Shown: positions 41,701 through 51,968 of the stretch, in pieces
Layout: each line of letters opens with the position of its first letter
Position numbering within the stretch: position 1 is the stretch's first letter
Assembly: GCA_934486615.1 (NCBI GenBank)
Contig: CAKSQO010000005.1
Location: forward strand, 62,001 to 126,000
Reading direction: 5' to 3'
Length of the DNA stretch: 64,000 nt
Origin: an uncultured Eubacteriales bacterium
Lineage (GTDB): Bacteria; Bacillota; Clostridia; Oscillospirales; Acutalibacteraceae
Position numbers and translations under genes: made by a program
Notes under the pieces: generated by a model
Told to the model about the DNA's origin: nothing
The model's input: only the letters and a program-made list of their open reading frames with translations
Database searches by the model: none

Positions 41701-43047
41701 ATGGAATTTGCAGACCTCAATAAAAAGGTCGACCTTTGCGACCTTGAGCGCATTGTTGACGACTTCAAGGCAGGCAGGATAAGCGACGGCGACAGCGTCA
41801 CGCTGCGCGGCTTTGTTCACCGCATACGACGCATGAGCAACTTCGCGTTCGTCGTTATCCGCACGCCGCGCCGCCTTATCCAGTGCGTTTGGGAGGAGGG
41901 CAAGTGCCCCGTTTCGCTCGACACGATAACCGAGGAGGCCACCGTCGAGATCGTCGGCGAGGTCAAGTCCGACGAGCGCAGCCCGCTCGGCTTCGAGCTT
42001 CGCATAACCGATATGAAAACGCTGTCTCTGCCCGTTGAGCAGATGCCGCTGAATATCAACAAGAGAAAGCTCGACTGCACCATCGAGGTCAACCTCGACC
42101 ACCGCCCGCTTTCACTCAGAAACACGCACGAGCGCGCGATGCTCAAGCTCGTCGACGGCGTTATCCAGTGCTACCGCACCTTCCTGCACAATGACGGCTT
42201 CACCGAGTTCGTCCCGCCGAAGATCGTTTCCGCAGGCGCAGAGGGCGGCGCCGATATGTTCGAGGTCAACTACTTCGGTGAGAAGGCGTTCCTCAACCAG
42301 TCGCCGCAGTTTTACAAGCAGATGATGGTCGGCGTTTTCGGCAAGGTGTTCACCGTCGGTCCGGTCTTCCGCGCCGAGAAGCACTCCACCACGCGCCACA
42401 TCAACGAGTTCACGGGCCTCGATTTCGAGATGGGCTTCATCGACTCGTTCCGCGATATTATGGACGTCGAAGCGCGCTTTATGGTCTGTCTGTTCGACAC
42501 GCTGCGCAGGGACTACGCCATCGAGCTCGGCATACTCGGAGTCGACCTGCCTGTTATCGAGAAAATTCCCGAGGTCAGATTCAGCGACATCAAGCAGATC
42601 ATAGCCGAGAAGTACGGCCGCACCTTCCGCAATCCGATGGACCTCGAGCCCGAGGAGGAGCGCCTTATCGGCAAGTATTTCAACGAGGAGTACGGCTGCC
42701 CGCTCGTCTTTGTAACGCACTATCCGTCTAAGAAGCGTCCGGTCTACGCTATGGACGACCCCGAGGATCCGAAGTACACGCTGTCGTTCGACCTGCTGCT
42801 CAACGGCACCGAGATAACGACCGGCGGCCAGCGTATTCATGACTATGATATGCAGGTAAAGAAGATGCTCGCCCGCGGCGTCGACCCTGCGGAGTTTGAG
42901 GACTTCCTCAGCATACACAAGCACGGTATGCCCCCGCACGGCGGCCTCGGAATCGGCCTCGAGCGTCTTGTGATGAAGCTGCTCGAGCTTGACAATATCC
43001 GCAAAGTCACCGCATTCCCGCGCGATATGAACCGCCTGAATCCGTAA
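41701..43047 (+). CDS. aspS: Archaeal-type aspartyl-tRNA synthetase (possibly non-discriminating)
   Basis: 448 residues; bacterial AspRS has about 590 with an inserted GAD domain, which is absent. N-terminal OB-fold anticodon domain (VTLRGFVHRIRRMSNFAFVV), then the class-II core: FVPPKIVSAGAEGGADMFEV, SPQFYKQMMVGVF, motif 2 VFTVGPVFRAEKHSTTRHINEF and motif 3 HGGLGIGLERLVMKLL. This archaeal/eukaryotic type often charges both tRNA-Asp and tRNA-Asn, with GatCAB completing Asn-tRNA. An AsnRS is the alternative, but the FRAEKHSTTRH block favours AspRS. Confidence 0.88.
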   Translation: MEFADLNKKVDLCDLERIVDDFKAGRISDGDSVTLRGFVHRIRRMSNFAFVVIRTPRRLIQCVWEEGKCPVSLDTITEEATVEIVGEVKSDERSPLGFELRITDMKTLSLPVEQMPLNINKRKLDCTIEVNLDHRPLSLRNTHERAMLKLVDGVIQCYRTFLHNDGFTEFVPPKIVSAGAEGGADMFEVNYFGEKAFLNQSPQFYKQMMVGVFGKVFTVGPVFRAEKHSTTRHINEFTGLDFEMGFIDSFRDIMDVEARFMVCLFDTLRRDYAIELGILGVDLPVIEKIPEVRFSDIKQIIAEKYGRTFRNPMDLEPEEERLIGKYFNEEYGCPLVFVTHYPSKKRPVYAMDDPEDPKYTLSFDLLLNGTEITTGGQRIHDYDMQVKKMLARGVDPAEFEDFLSIHKHGMPPHGGLGIGLERLVMKLLELDNIRKVTAFPRDMNRLNP

Positions 43048-43060
43048 GTACGTATGTGAA

Positions 43061-43091
43061 GCCGCCCCGAGCTTGCTCGGAGCGGCTTTTT
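43061..43091 (+). terminator. Terminator of aspS
   Basis: GCCGCCCCGAGC pairs with GCTCGGAGCGGC (one mismatch), followed by TTTTT. Confidence 0.8.
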
Positions 43092-43127
43092 GAAAGCGGT
43101 AATAATCAGCCAAAGGAGAAGAGAAGT

Positions 43128-43436
43128 ATGACTGAAAAGGAGTTTGCCCTGCGCTTGGCGCGGCTTCGGGAGCAAAAGGGCGTTTCGGCGCGCGAGATGA
43201 GCCTGTCGATAGGACAAAATCAAGGCTACATCAACAGTATCGAGAGCGGAAAGTCAATGCCGTCGCTGCCCGGAATATTCTATATCTGCGAATATCTCGG
43301 AATTGAGCCGAAAGACCTGTTTGACACGCAAGTCGCCGAGCCGTCAAAGGCGAACGAGCTTTATTCTCTCGCCAAAACCCTTACCGACACGCAGCTTGAC
43401 ACCCTCATCGCACTTGCAAAAGAGCTGAAGAAATAA
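43128..43436 (+). CDS. Small XRE-family transcriptional regulator
   Basis: 102 residues from the ATG at 43128 (AAGGAG upstream); the longer frame from 43056 covers the aspS terminator. Helix-turn-helix in residues 6-60 (LARLREQKGVSAREMSLSIG, then YINSIESGKSMPS), followed by a short helical tail (LYSLAKTLTDTQLDTLIALA) probably for dimerisation. No partner operon is evident; own terminator. Confidence 0.88.
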   Translation: MTEKEFALRLARLREQKGVSAREMSLSIGQNQGYINSIESGKSMPSLPGIFYICEYLGIEPKDLFDTQVAEPSKANELYSLAKTLTDTQLDTLIALAKELKK

Positions 43437-43440
43437 TTTA

Positions 43441-43484
43441 TCCCCGCCTTTAAGTTCCTCACGGAGCAAAAGGCGGGGATTTTT
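43441..43484 (+). terminator. Terminator of the XRE gene
   Basis: TCCCCGCCTTT (43441-43451) pairs with AAAGGCGGGGA (43469-43479), followed by TTTTT. Confidence 0.9.
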
Positions 43485-43565
43485 ACAGCTTTTTAAGTGA
43501 TAGAGGGTTATTTATACCTTATTTAATATACGACGTCGGCACAGGCTCGGCTTTGAACCTCTGCC

Positions 43566-44504
43566 TCACTTCTCCAGCGCTGCCCAGAAGGCGGCGAGCT
43601 CGTCGTCGCTGCGGGGGTCGGGGGTGCCGGGGTTTTTGAGCATCGTCCACGTTTCGTTCATCTCGGCGGTCTCGCCCGGGGCTACGGTCTTAACAGCGCC
43701 GAGCGACTCCATTTCGAGCAGATAGCGGTCGGTGTAGGCCTCGAACGACACGCCGCCGTCGGGGTAGGTGCAATTATCGTGGTCGGTCGCGTACTCCTTG
43801 ACGAACACGTCGTCGCCGAGCGCATAGGCGGCCTTGCCGCAGCGGTTGTTCGTGCCTATCTTGAACGGACGGTCGGCGCCGGGGTCCTGCTTGACGCTCA
43901 TGAAGCGCTTGCCGAGGTAGAGACGGTAGTCGGAGGGGTTGGTGTACGTCCACAGCGACAGCACGCGGTTGTGCTGCAGATCGCGGTCGTTGTCGGCCTG
44001 TTTCATCACGGCAAGGCCGTTTTGGTGCATGGCGGCGATGGTCCAGACGGCGAACTCCTGCGCGGTGTCGCGGACGTTTTTGACGCGGCTTGAGACCTTC
44101 ATTTGCGCGCCATCTGCAGCCATAGTCACGACGAAGCTGAGCTGAATGTCGTTCTTGCGCTGCTCCTTGGCGGTGAAGACGACGCTGTCGCCGTCGAAGC
44201 TGACGTCGACGGGCTCGTTGTCGGGGTAGTTCGTCTCGGGGCGGCGCTCGGGAGTGATCCACAGGCGGTGGCCGCCGTAGAGGTAGCTGACCGAGCCCTC
44301 GCCGAAGTAGGCGTCGTACTCGGGGCCGCTCCACTTGCCCGCGCGCTCGGTGTCGACGCGGAACATATTCTGCCCGCCGCAGAAGCCGAACGAGATTATC
44401 CTCGGGCCGACGTCGGTGGTGACGACGGCTTCGATAGTGCCGTTGCTGATTTTAAGCGCTTTGCCGAAATTTTCGTAGCTTTCAAGCTCTGTATATTTGA
44501 CCAT
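43566..44504 (-). CDS. Aldose-epimerase-like fold protein (DUF4380-like)
   Basis: 312 residues of beta-sandwich character: TDVGPRIISFGFCGGQNMFR near residue 29, YLYGGHRLWITPERRPETNYPD near 75, EFAVWTIAAMHQNG near 148, and a late FVKEYATDHDNCTYPDGGVS block. GGHRLW and the paired His/Glu positions recall galactose-mutarotase-fold proteins. It has no signal peptide. It follows tmcAL by 25 bp on the same strand, so the two may be co-transcribed although no functional link is known. Confidence 0.75.
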   Translation of the reverse strand: MVKYTELESYENFGKALKISNGTIEAVVTTDVGPRIISFGFCGGQNMFRVDTERAGKWSGPEYDAYFGEGSVSYLYGGHRLWITPERRPETNYPDNEPVDVSFDGDSVVFTAKEQRKNDIQLSFVVTMAADGAQMKVSSRVKNVRDTAQEFAVWTIAAMHQNGLAVMKQADNDRDLQHNRVLSLWTYTNPSDYRLYLGKRFMSVKQDPGADRPFKIGTNNRCGKAAYALGDDVFVKEYATDHDNCTYPDGGVSFEAYTDRYLLEMESLGAVKTVAPGETAEMNETWTMLKNPGTPDPRSDDELAAFWAALEK

Positions 44505-44529
44505 TTGGAAAACCTCCCGAAATTTGAAC

Positions 44530-45717
44530 TTATTTTATAACAATGCCCCTGCCGAACGGGTCGGAGCACGGTTGGACGGTAGGGCAGCACAGCGCGTAGA
44601 TGTCGTCGGCCGTGCACTCTAATTGAAGCACATCGAGTGCGTGTTTGTCAAGAGCGGACTTGTCCTTTGCACGGGCAAGCACGGGCAGGGTCGGCTTTGC
44701 CGCGGCGAGGACCTCGCGTCCGCGCGCGTTCATCGCAAGCACGCGGATATACGGCACTTCGGAGAAGTATATTTCGCGCGTTATGCCGAGCAGGGCGCAC
44801 AGCAGTATGCGGCGCAGCCGCGCGTGGGTGTAGCGCTTTGATTTAGTCAGAGCGATGACCTCGTCGGTCGAGCGCGCTTGCCTTATCGCGCGGAACAGGC
44901 GGTTTTCAAGTCCTTCGCTGACGTCGGGCAGGGCAGCGAGCTGCCCGACGCTCATTTTGCGCAAAGCGGCGAGGGAGGCCGACTCGACGCGCCTTAAATC
45001 GGCGGGAGCGCGGCCTGCTTCAACCTCGCGCACGAGCAGGTCGGCGCTCGCTTTCGGCATAAATTTGAGCGCGGCGGCAAGCTCTCCTTCGGCCGCCAGC
45101 GCGCGCAGGTGCGAAGCGCTCGCGATGCCGCCGACGGGCGCGCCGTCGTGAGCTGCTCCGAGCCGCGGTACGGCGTGCAGCTTCATTTTGCCGCCGATGG
45201 CGTTCACGGCGGCAGCGTACTCCACCGCGAGGGTGTCGTTCGCGCCCGAGAGCAGCTCGGCCGCCGAGTCGCCGCAGACCTCGCGCACCGCCGCCTGCCG
45301 CGCTGCGGCGAACGGCAGCCCTGTGCCGAGCCCCGCTTTAAGCCGTGCGGTGACGGCCTCGCTTTCGATCGCGGCGGCAAGCTCGGCTATCGCGGCGGTG
45401 TTGCCCGACTCCGAGCCGAAGCAGAGCTGCTCCACGCAGCCGAGCGCGTGCAGGGTGCCGACGGCGCCCTTGGCAAAGCGCTGCGCCGTCGCCGTGGCAA
45501 AGGGCAGCGGCAGCTCGAGCACCAGGTCGACCCCGCCGCAAAGAGCGGCTTGCGCGCGCGCGAATTTGTCGCAGACAGCTGCGCCGCCGCGCTGAACGAA
45601 ATTGCCGCTCATAACGGCGACAACGTGCGTCGAACCGATTTCGCGGGCGGCGGACACGCAGTGCTCATGTCCGAAATGGAAGGGGTTAAATTCAGCAATT
45701 ATGCCGCATACCTTCAA
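44530..45717 (-). CDS. tmcAL: tRNA(Met) cytidine acetate ligase
   Basis: 395 residues. N-terminal nucleotidyltransferase-like domain: CGIIAEFNPFHFGHEHCV with the HxGH motif, VVAVMSGNFVQRGGAAVCDKFARA, DLVLELPLPFATATAQRFA and FGSESG. TmcAL uses acetate and ATP to acetylate the wobble C34 of elongator tRNA-Met. A helical C-terminal half (about 200-390, including LTKSKRYTHARLRRILLCALLG) is typical. Divergent from ackA, whose product handles acetate too. Confidence 0.92.
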   Translation of the reverse strand: MKVCGIIAEFNPFHFGHEHCVSAAREIGSTHVVAVMSGNFVQRGGAAVCDKFARAQAALCGGVDLVLELPLPFATATAQRFAKGAVGTLHALGCVEQLCFGSESGNTAAIAELAAAIESEAVTARLKAGLGTGLPFAAARQAAVREVCGDSAAELLSGANDTLAVEYAAAVNAIGGKMKLHAVPRLGAAHDGAPVGGIASASHLRALAAEGELAAALKFMPKASADLLVREVEAGRAPADLRRVESASLAALRKMSVGQLAALPDVSEGLENRLFRAIRQARSTDEVIALTKSKRYTHARLRRILLCALLGITREIYFSEVPYIRVLAMNARGREVLAAAKPTLPVLARAKDKSALDKHALDVLQLECTADDIYALCCPTVQPCSDPFGRGIVIK

Positions 45718-45743
45718 AAATAATCATTCCTCATAAATATTAC

Positions 45744-45772
45744 TTGAAAAAAGTCATGGTTTGATATATTAT
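45744..45772 (+). promoter_or_regulatory. Candidate promoter of ackA
   Basis: TTGAAA (45744-45749), 17-bp spacer, TATTAT (45767-45772). The A/T-rich leader also contains TATAAC at 45790, which has no good -35. Confidence 0.45.
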
Positions 45773-45847
45773 TTTCTATGTGTCTATTGTATAACAAATA
45801 ATCCTTTTGTTCAACTTTAAAATTATTGTAAAGGTAGTGTTTTTTCG

Positions 45848-47050
45848 ATGAAAGAAACCAAAATTCTCGTTGTAAATGCGGGAAGCTCTTCGCTGAAGTA
45901 TGAGCTTATTGACATGAACGGCGAAAAGGTGCTTGCAAAGGGTCTGTGCGACCGGATCGGGCCCGGAGGTCACATCAAGCATTCCACTGCCGACGGCCGC
46001 AAGTATGAGGCCGATATTCCGATGCCGACCCATGCGGAGGCTTTCGACGCGTTCATGACCGCTATGACGGGGGAGGAGCACGGCGTTATCAGGTCGCTTG
46101 ACGAGATCACCGCCGTCGGCCACCGCATCGTTCAGGGCGGCGCCGTCTTTAAGGAGTCCTGCCTTATCAACGACAAGGTGCTTGCCGGTATCGAAGCCCT
46201 CGGCGAGCTTGCTCCTCTGCACAACCCCGCTCACGTCCTCGGTATCCGCGCCTGCATCAAGTGCCTCGGCGACAAGGTGCCGCAGGTCGCCGTTTTCGAC
46301 ACCTCGTTCCACGCGACCATGCCCGAAAAGGCCTATATGTTCGCCATGCCGTATGAGTATTACGAGAAGTATGACGTCCGCAAGTACGGCGCTCACGGCA
46401 CTTCGCACCGCTATGTCAGCGGCCGCTGCATCGAGCTGCTCGGCGGCAAAAAAGAGGGCAGCCGCGTCATCACCTGCCACCTCGGCAACGGCTGCTCGAT
46501 AACCGCAGTCAAGGACGGCAAGTGCGTCGACACCAGTATGGGACTCACTCCGCTTGACGGCATGATGATGGGCACGCGCTCGGGCGCAGTCGACCCGTCG
46601 GCCGTGCTGTACATAATGGAAAAAGAGGGTCTGACCCCCGCCGAGATGTCCGTTATTCTCAACAAGAAGTCGGGCGCGCTCGCTGTCTCGGGCGTTTCAA
46701 ACGACAACCGCGACATCTGCGCGGCCGCCGCAAACGGCAACAAGCGCGCGCAGCTTTCGAGCGATATGCAGAACTATCAGATAATCAAGCTCATCGGCTC
46801 TTATGCGGCCGCTATGGGCGGCGTCGACGCCATCGTCTTCACCGGCGGCATCGGTGAGAACAGCTGGGAGACCCGCGGCGGCGTTTGCGGCGGTCTGGGC
46901 TGCTTCGGCGTCGAGATCGACGAGGAGCTGAACAAGGCTTCGCGCGGCAAGGAGGTCGAGCTGTCGACCGCCGCTTCCAAGGTCAGAGTGTTCGTCATTC
47001 CGACCGAGGAGGAGCTTATGATAGCCCGCGACACCCTCGCGCTCATCTGA
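45848..47050 (+). CDS. ackA: Acetate kinase
   Basis: 400 residues, full length. Converts acetyl phosphate + ADP to acetate + ATP, the last ATP-yielding step of anaerobic fermentation. VVNAGSSSLKYELID (phosphate loop), VGHRIVQGG, FDTSFHATMP (catalytic region), GAHGTSHRYVS, HLGNGCSITAVKDGKCVDTS and FTGGIGENSWETR are intact. No pta gene is adjacent. Own terminator. Confidence 0.97.
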   Translation: MKETKILVVNAGSSSLKYELIDMNGEKVLAKGLCDRIGPGGHIKHSTADGRKYEADIPMPTHAEAFDAFMTAMTGEEHGVIRSLDEITAVGHRIVQGGAVFKESCLINDKVLAGIEALGELAPLHNPAHVLGIRACIKCLGDKVPQVAVFDTSFHATMPEKAYMFAMPYEYYEKYDVRKYGAHGTSHRYVSGRCIELLGGKKEGSRVITCHLGNGCSITAVKDGKCVDTSMGLTPLDGMMMGTRSGAVDPSAVLYIMEKEGLTPAEMSVILNKKSGALAVSGVSNDNRDICAAAANGNKRAQLSSDMQNYQIIKLIGSYAAAMGGVDAIVFTGGIGENSWETRGGVCGGLGCFGVEIDEELNKASRGKEVELSTAASKVRVFVIPTEEELMIARDTLALI

Positions 47051-47061
47051 ATATAAATAAG

Positions 47062-47116
47062 GAGCGGCAGCCCGCGTATCGCAAATTGATATGCGGCGAA
47101 AATGCCGCTCTTTTTT
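47062..47116 (+). terminator. Terminator of ackA
   Basis: GAGCGGCA (47062-47069) pairs with TGCCGCTC (47103-47110), followed by six T; an inner GCGTATC/GATATGC stem strengthens it. Confidence 0.85.
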
Positions 47117-47208
47117 CATATTCGGATTTTTGCTGTGTCGCGGCACTCTGATAAACGGTTTTCGCTGTGCACCGGCACAAAAAATGCGAATTTTCGGCGC
47201 TTAACTTC

Positions 47209-47237
47209 TTGACAATAAATGCACGGTTTAGTATAAT
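47209..47237 (+). promoter_or_regulatory. Consensus sigma-A promoter of gdhA
   Basis: TTGACA (47209-47214), 17-bp spacer, TATAAT (47232-47237). Leader about 70 nt, without a visible attenuator. Confidence 0.88.
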
Positions 47238-47313
47238 AAATGCGGCTTTAGTGTGCTAAACTGCAAAGGCAATGTATATTTATTCAATAATTATTCAATA
47301 GGAGGAAATATAA

Positions 47314-48660
<1,347 letters not shown>

Positions 48661-48743
48661 GCTTAACCTAAAGCGACCGACTGCCGCCAAAGCCCGAAAA
48701 CGGAGCTTCTTCGCGAATTAAGGCTTTGACAAACAGTCCATTC

Positions 48744-48782
48744 ACCGCACCGTGCGCCGCAAAAAAACGCCCGGTGCGGTTT
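48744..48782 (+). terminator. Probable terminator of gdhA
   Basis: ACCGCACCG (48744-48752) pairs with CGGTGCGGT (48772-48780). Only TTT then C follows, so read-through into glyA is possible. Confidence 0.5.
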
Positions 48783-48816
48783 CGCATACCTTAAAAATGA
48801 AAAGGGGAAGTGCAAT

Positions 48817-50067
48817 ATGTACGCAGATTATCTGGACACAGTCGGCTTTGTGGGCAGGACCGACAAGGCCGTTGCCGACGCGATGGGGCTTGAGCTTCAG
48901 CGCCAGCGCGACAATATCGAGCTTATCGCAAGCGAGAACTTCGTCTCGCCCGCCGTTATGGCGGCCATGGGCTCGGTGCTTACCAATAAGTATGCCGAGG
49001 GCTACCCGGGCAAGCGCTACTACGGCGGCTGCCAGTACGTCGACATCGTCGAGGATATCGCGCGCGACAGGCTCAAGCAGCTGTTCGGCGCAGAGCACGC
49101 CAACGTGCAGCCGCACTCGGGCGCGCAGGCCAACAGCGCCGTTTACTTTGCGCTGCTGCAGCCCGGCGACAAGGTCATGGGTATGAGCCTTGCTCACGGC
49201 GGCCACCTGACTCACGGCTCGCCCGTCAATATGTCGGGCAAGCTGTACGACTTTGTCTCCTACGGCGTGAACGACGACGGCTTCATCGACTATGACGAGC
49301 TGCGCCGCACAGCGCTTGAGAGTAAGCCCAAGCTCATCGTCGCGGGCGCGTCCGCTTATCCGCGTGTTATCGACTTTGAAAAAATCGCCGCCGTCGCAAA
49401 AGAGGTCGGCGCGATATTTATGGTCGATATGGCGCACATCGCGGGGCTTGTCGCCGCAGGGCTTCACCCGAATCCGGTCAAGTACGCCGACATCGTCACC
49501 ACGACCACGCACAAGACCCTGCGCGGCCCGCGCGGCGGCGCTATCCTCTGCCGCGAGGAGTACGCAAAGGATATCGACAAGGGCATATTCCCCGGCTCGC
49601 AGGGCGGCCCGCTTATGCACATCATCGCGGCCAAGGCCGTCTGCTTCGGCGAGGCGCTCAAGCCCGAGTTCAAGGACTATCAGCAGCGAATAATCGACAA
49701 CGCGCAGGCGCTTTCAAAGGGGCTGCTTTCGCGCGGAGTCAACCTCGTCTCGGGCGGCACGGACAATCACCTGATGCTCGTCGACCTCAGGGGAACGGGT
49801 GTCACCGGCAAGGAGCTTGAGCACCGCCTTGACGCGGTAAACATCACCGCGAACAAGAATTCTATCCCCAACGACCCCGAGAAGCCGTTCGTCACCAGCG
49901 GCCTGCGTCTGGGCACTCCCGCGGCGACCACACGCGGGCTTGACACAGCCGATATGGACGTTATCGCCGACTGCATCGCCAAGGCGATATTCGACTTTGA
50001 CAACTCCGCCGAGTCGATAAAGGCGGCAGTTGCCGAGATCTGCAGAAAGCACCCTCTCTATATGTAG
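48817..50067 (+). CDS. glyA: Serine hydroxymethyltransferase
   Basis: 416 residues, normal size. Interconverts serine and glycine while charging tetrahydrofolate. [51 protein letters not shown], and the PLP-lysine block [14 protein letters not shown] (Lys near residue 231), then [23 protein letters not shown]. Confidence 0.97.
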   Translation: MYADYLDTVGFVGRTDKAVADAMGLELQRQRDNIELIASENFVSPAVMAAMGSVLTNKYAEGYPGKRYYGGCQYVDIVEDIARDRLKQLFGAEHANVQPHSGAQANSAVYFALLQPGDKVMGMSLAHGGHLTHGSPVNMSGKLYDFVSYGVNDDGFIDYDELRRTALESKPKLIVAGASAYPRVIDFEKIAAVAKEVGAIFMVDMAHIAGLVAAGLHPNPVKYADIVTTTTHKTLRGPRGGAILCREEYAKDIDKGIFPGSQGGPLMHIIAAKAVCFGEALKPEFKDYQQRIIDNAQALSKGLLSRGVNLVSGGTDNHLMLVDLRGTGVTGKELEHRLDAVNITANKNSIPNDPEKPFVTSGLRLGTPAATTRGLDTADMDVIADCIAKAIFDFDNSAESIKAAVAEICRKHPLYM

Positions 50068-50420
50068 GCGCCTGTTAAGGCGTTCGCTCCCCCGCGGCTC
50101 GTATTTCGGACTGCGGGGGATATTTGCGCCCCCCAACGGCTGCGGGTGCGTGAGGGCGTCGGGGCTGTGCGGGTATATTTAAGCCGCCGGGATTTGCGCG
50201 GGCGCGCCGCAGCCGTTCGGCTTTGCCGGAGGAGCTGTGCGGCCGGGGCGGTCGGCGCGTTCAGGCTTGCGCGGGCGCGCTGCAGCCCGGAGGGCTTTTG
50301 CAGTGCGCGAGTGCCACTTCGAGCGCCGAAAAGTGGACGCGTTTTGGTGAAATTGCCGTATTGAATAAGCATGCGTTTGGTCGTATAATGAATTGTCAAA
50401 CGGAAAGAGGAGGGATCAAA
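50068..50420. other. glyA/MATE spacer with terminator, GC-rich repeats and promoter
   Basis: 353 bp without a gene. A glyA terminator: TCCCCCGC (50088-50095) with GCGGGGGA (50113-50120). A duplicated TTGCGCGGGCGCGC block follows at about 50194 and 50268, each followed by a short hairpin (AGCC/GGCT; AGCCC/GGGCT). The MATE promoter is at 50361-50389. Confidence 0.6.
50361..50389 (+). promoter_or_regulatory. Promoter of the first MATE gene
   Basis: TTGAAT (50361-50366), 17-bp spacer, TATAAT (50384-50389). Confidence 0.7.
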
Positions 50421-51827
50421 GTGGCGAGACGTAAAAATATTGATATGTGCAACGGACCGCTCCTTAAAAATATACTGCTTTATTCGCTGCCGCTTATCGC
50501 AACGGGCGTGCTGCAGCGGCTTTACAATATGGCGGACAGCATCGTCGCTGCAAAGTGGGCGGGCGGCGAGGCTTTGGCCGCAGTCGGCTCGACAGGAGCG
50601 CTGATAAGCCTTGTCACGGACGTGTTCATCGGACTTTCTATCGGAGCGAGCGTGGTCGTGTCGCACTACTACGGTGCAGGAGAGAAAAACAGCGTCCATC
50701 AGGCGGTCCATACCGCAATTGCATTAAGCGTTGTCGCGGGCATGCTGACAATGATAGTCGGTTTGCTCGTATCGCACCCCGCGCTCAAGCTTATGGGCAC
50801 GCAGCCCGAGGTGCTCGACCAGGCGACGCTGTATGTGCGCATATATTTCATCGGTATGCCCGCGAGCATGGTCTACAACTTCGCCGCGGCGATACTGCGC
50901 TCGATCGGCGACACAAAGCGGCCGTTCTACATACTTGTGATTTCGGGAATTGTCAATCTGATCCTGAATCTGCTTTTTGTTATAGCTTTTCATTGGGACG
51001 TTGCCGGAGTTGCAGTGGCAACTGTAATTTCGCAGCTTCTGAGCGCGGTCCTGACGCTGTGGTGCCTTATAAAGACGCATGACTGCTACCGCCTTGAGCT
51101 GTCAAAGCTGAGGCTGCACCGCAAAAATGTGCTGCTTATATTGCGCTACGGAATACCGGCAGGAATTCAGGGGTCGGTGTTTTCAATATCAAATATGCTT
51201 ATCCAGTCGTCGATAAACTCGTTCGGCGTGGCCGCTATGACAGGCAGCGCCGCCAGCACGAACATCGAGGGACTGGTCTATGTTTCAATGAACGCGATAT
51301 ACCAGACCTGCATGGCGTTCACGGGGCAGAACCTCGGCGCGGGCAAGGCCAAGCGCGTTGTCAAGGTGCAGCGTACCTGTGCGGTCGTCGTTTTCTGCGT
51401 CGGATTGATAACGGGCGCTCTTGCTGTTGTGTTCGGGCGCCAGCTTTTGACGCTTTACACCGCCGCATCGTCGGTCAGCACATCGGTTTCGAGCGAAATA
51501 ATAATTCAGTACGGAATGCAGCGCCTTATGATAATCTCGATGACTTATTTTTTCAGCGGCCTTATGGAGGTGTTTGTCGGAGGCTTGCGAGGCATGGGAG
51601 TTTCGTTTTTGCCAATGATAGTCTCGGTCGTCGGCGTGTGCGGTGTCAGAATTATTTGGATTTTTACGGTGTTCAGTTTAATCAGCCGCACGCTTGACTG
51701 CCTGTATATTTCGTATCCTGTGTCGTGGGCGTTGACGGCATTGATCTTGTTTGCGTGTCTGCTCGTCGAGAGAAAAAGACGGCTTAAGAATTTGCGGCCT
51801 TCGTCGGCCGCCGAGTCGGGCAGCTGA
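50421..51827 (+). CDS. MATE-family multidrug/metabolite efflux transporter, copy 1
   Basis: 468 residues from the GTG at 50421 (GGAGG 8 bases upstream), just behind the promoter; the open frame upstream of it is non-coding. Twelve TM helices expected. NGPLLKNILLYSLPLIATGV at the N-terminus, ADSIVAAKWAGGEALAAVGS (MATE motif), FIGLSIGASVVVSHYYGA, and the second-half equivalent AFTGQNLGAGKAKR. Acts as a cation-coupled exporter; substrate unknown. The next gene is a near-duplicate, and the upstream regions match too. Confidence 0.9.
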   Translation: MARRKNIDMCNGPLLKNILLYSLPLIATGVLQRLYNMADSIVAAKWAGGEALAAVGSTGALISLVTDVFIGLSIGASVVVSHYYGAGEKNSVHQAVHTAIALSVVAGMLTMIVGLLVSHPALKLMGTQPEVLDQATLYVRIYFIGMPASMVYNFAAAILRSIGDTKRPFYILVISGIVNLILNLLFVIAFHWDVAGVAVATVISQLLSAVLTLWCLIKTHDCYRLELSKLRLHRKNVLLILRYGIPAGIQGSVFSISNMLIQSSINSFGVAAMTGSAASTNIEGLVYVSMNAIYQTCMAFTGQNLGAGKAKRVVKVQRTCAVVVFCVGLITGALAVVFGRQLLTLYTAASSVSTSVSSEIIIQYGMQRLMIISMTYFFSGLMEVFVGGLRGMGVSFLPMIVSVVGVCGVRIIWIFTVFSLISRTLDCLYISYPVSWALTALILFACLLVERKRRLKNLRPSSAAESGS

Positions 51828-51908
51828 GAGCTGTGATATAGGGCGTTTGCGGTTCGGACTGTTGCTTCGAGCGCCGAAAAACGGCTGCGTTTTGGTATAA
51901 TTGCCATA

Positions 51909-51937
51909 TTGAATAAGCTCGCGTTTGGTCGTATAAT
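51909..51937 (+). promoter_or_regulatory. Promoter of the second MATE gene
   Basis: TTGAAT (51909-51914), 17-bp spacer, TATAAT (51932-51937); same boxes and spacing as copy 1, within a conserved block beginning TTCGAGCGCCGAAAA (about 51865). Confidence 0.7.
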
Positions 51938-51968
51938 GAAGTTCAAGCGAAAAAAAGGAGGGATCAAA

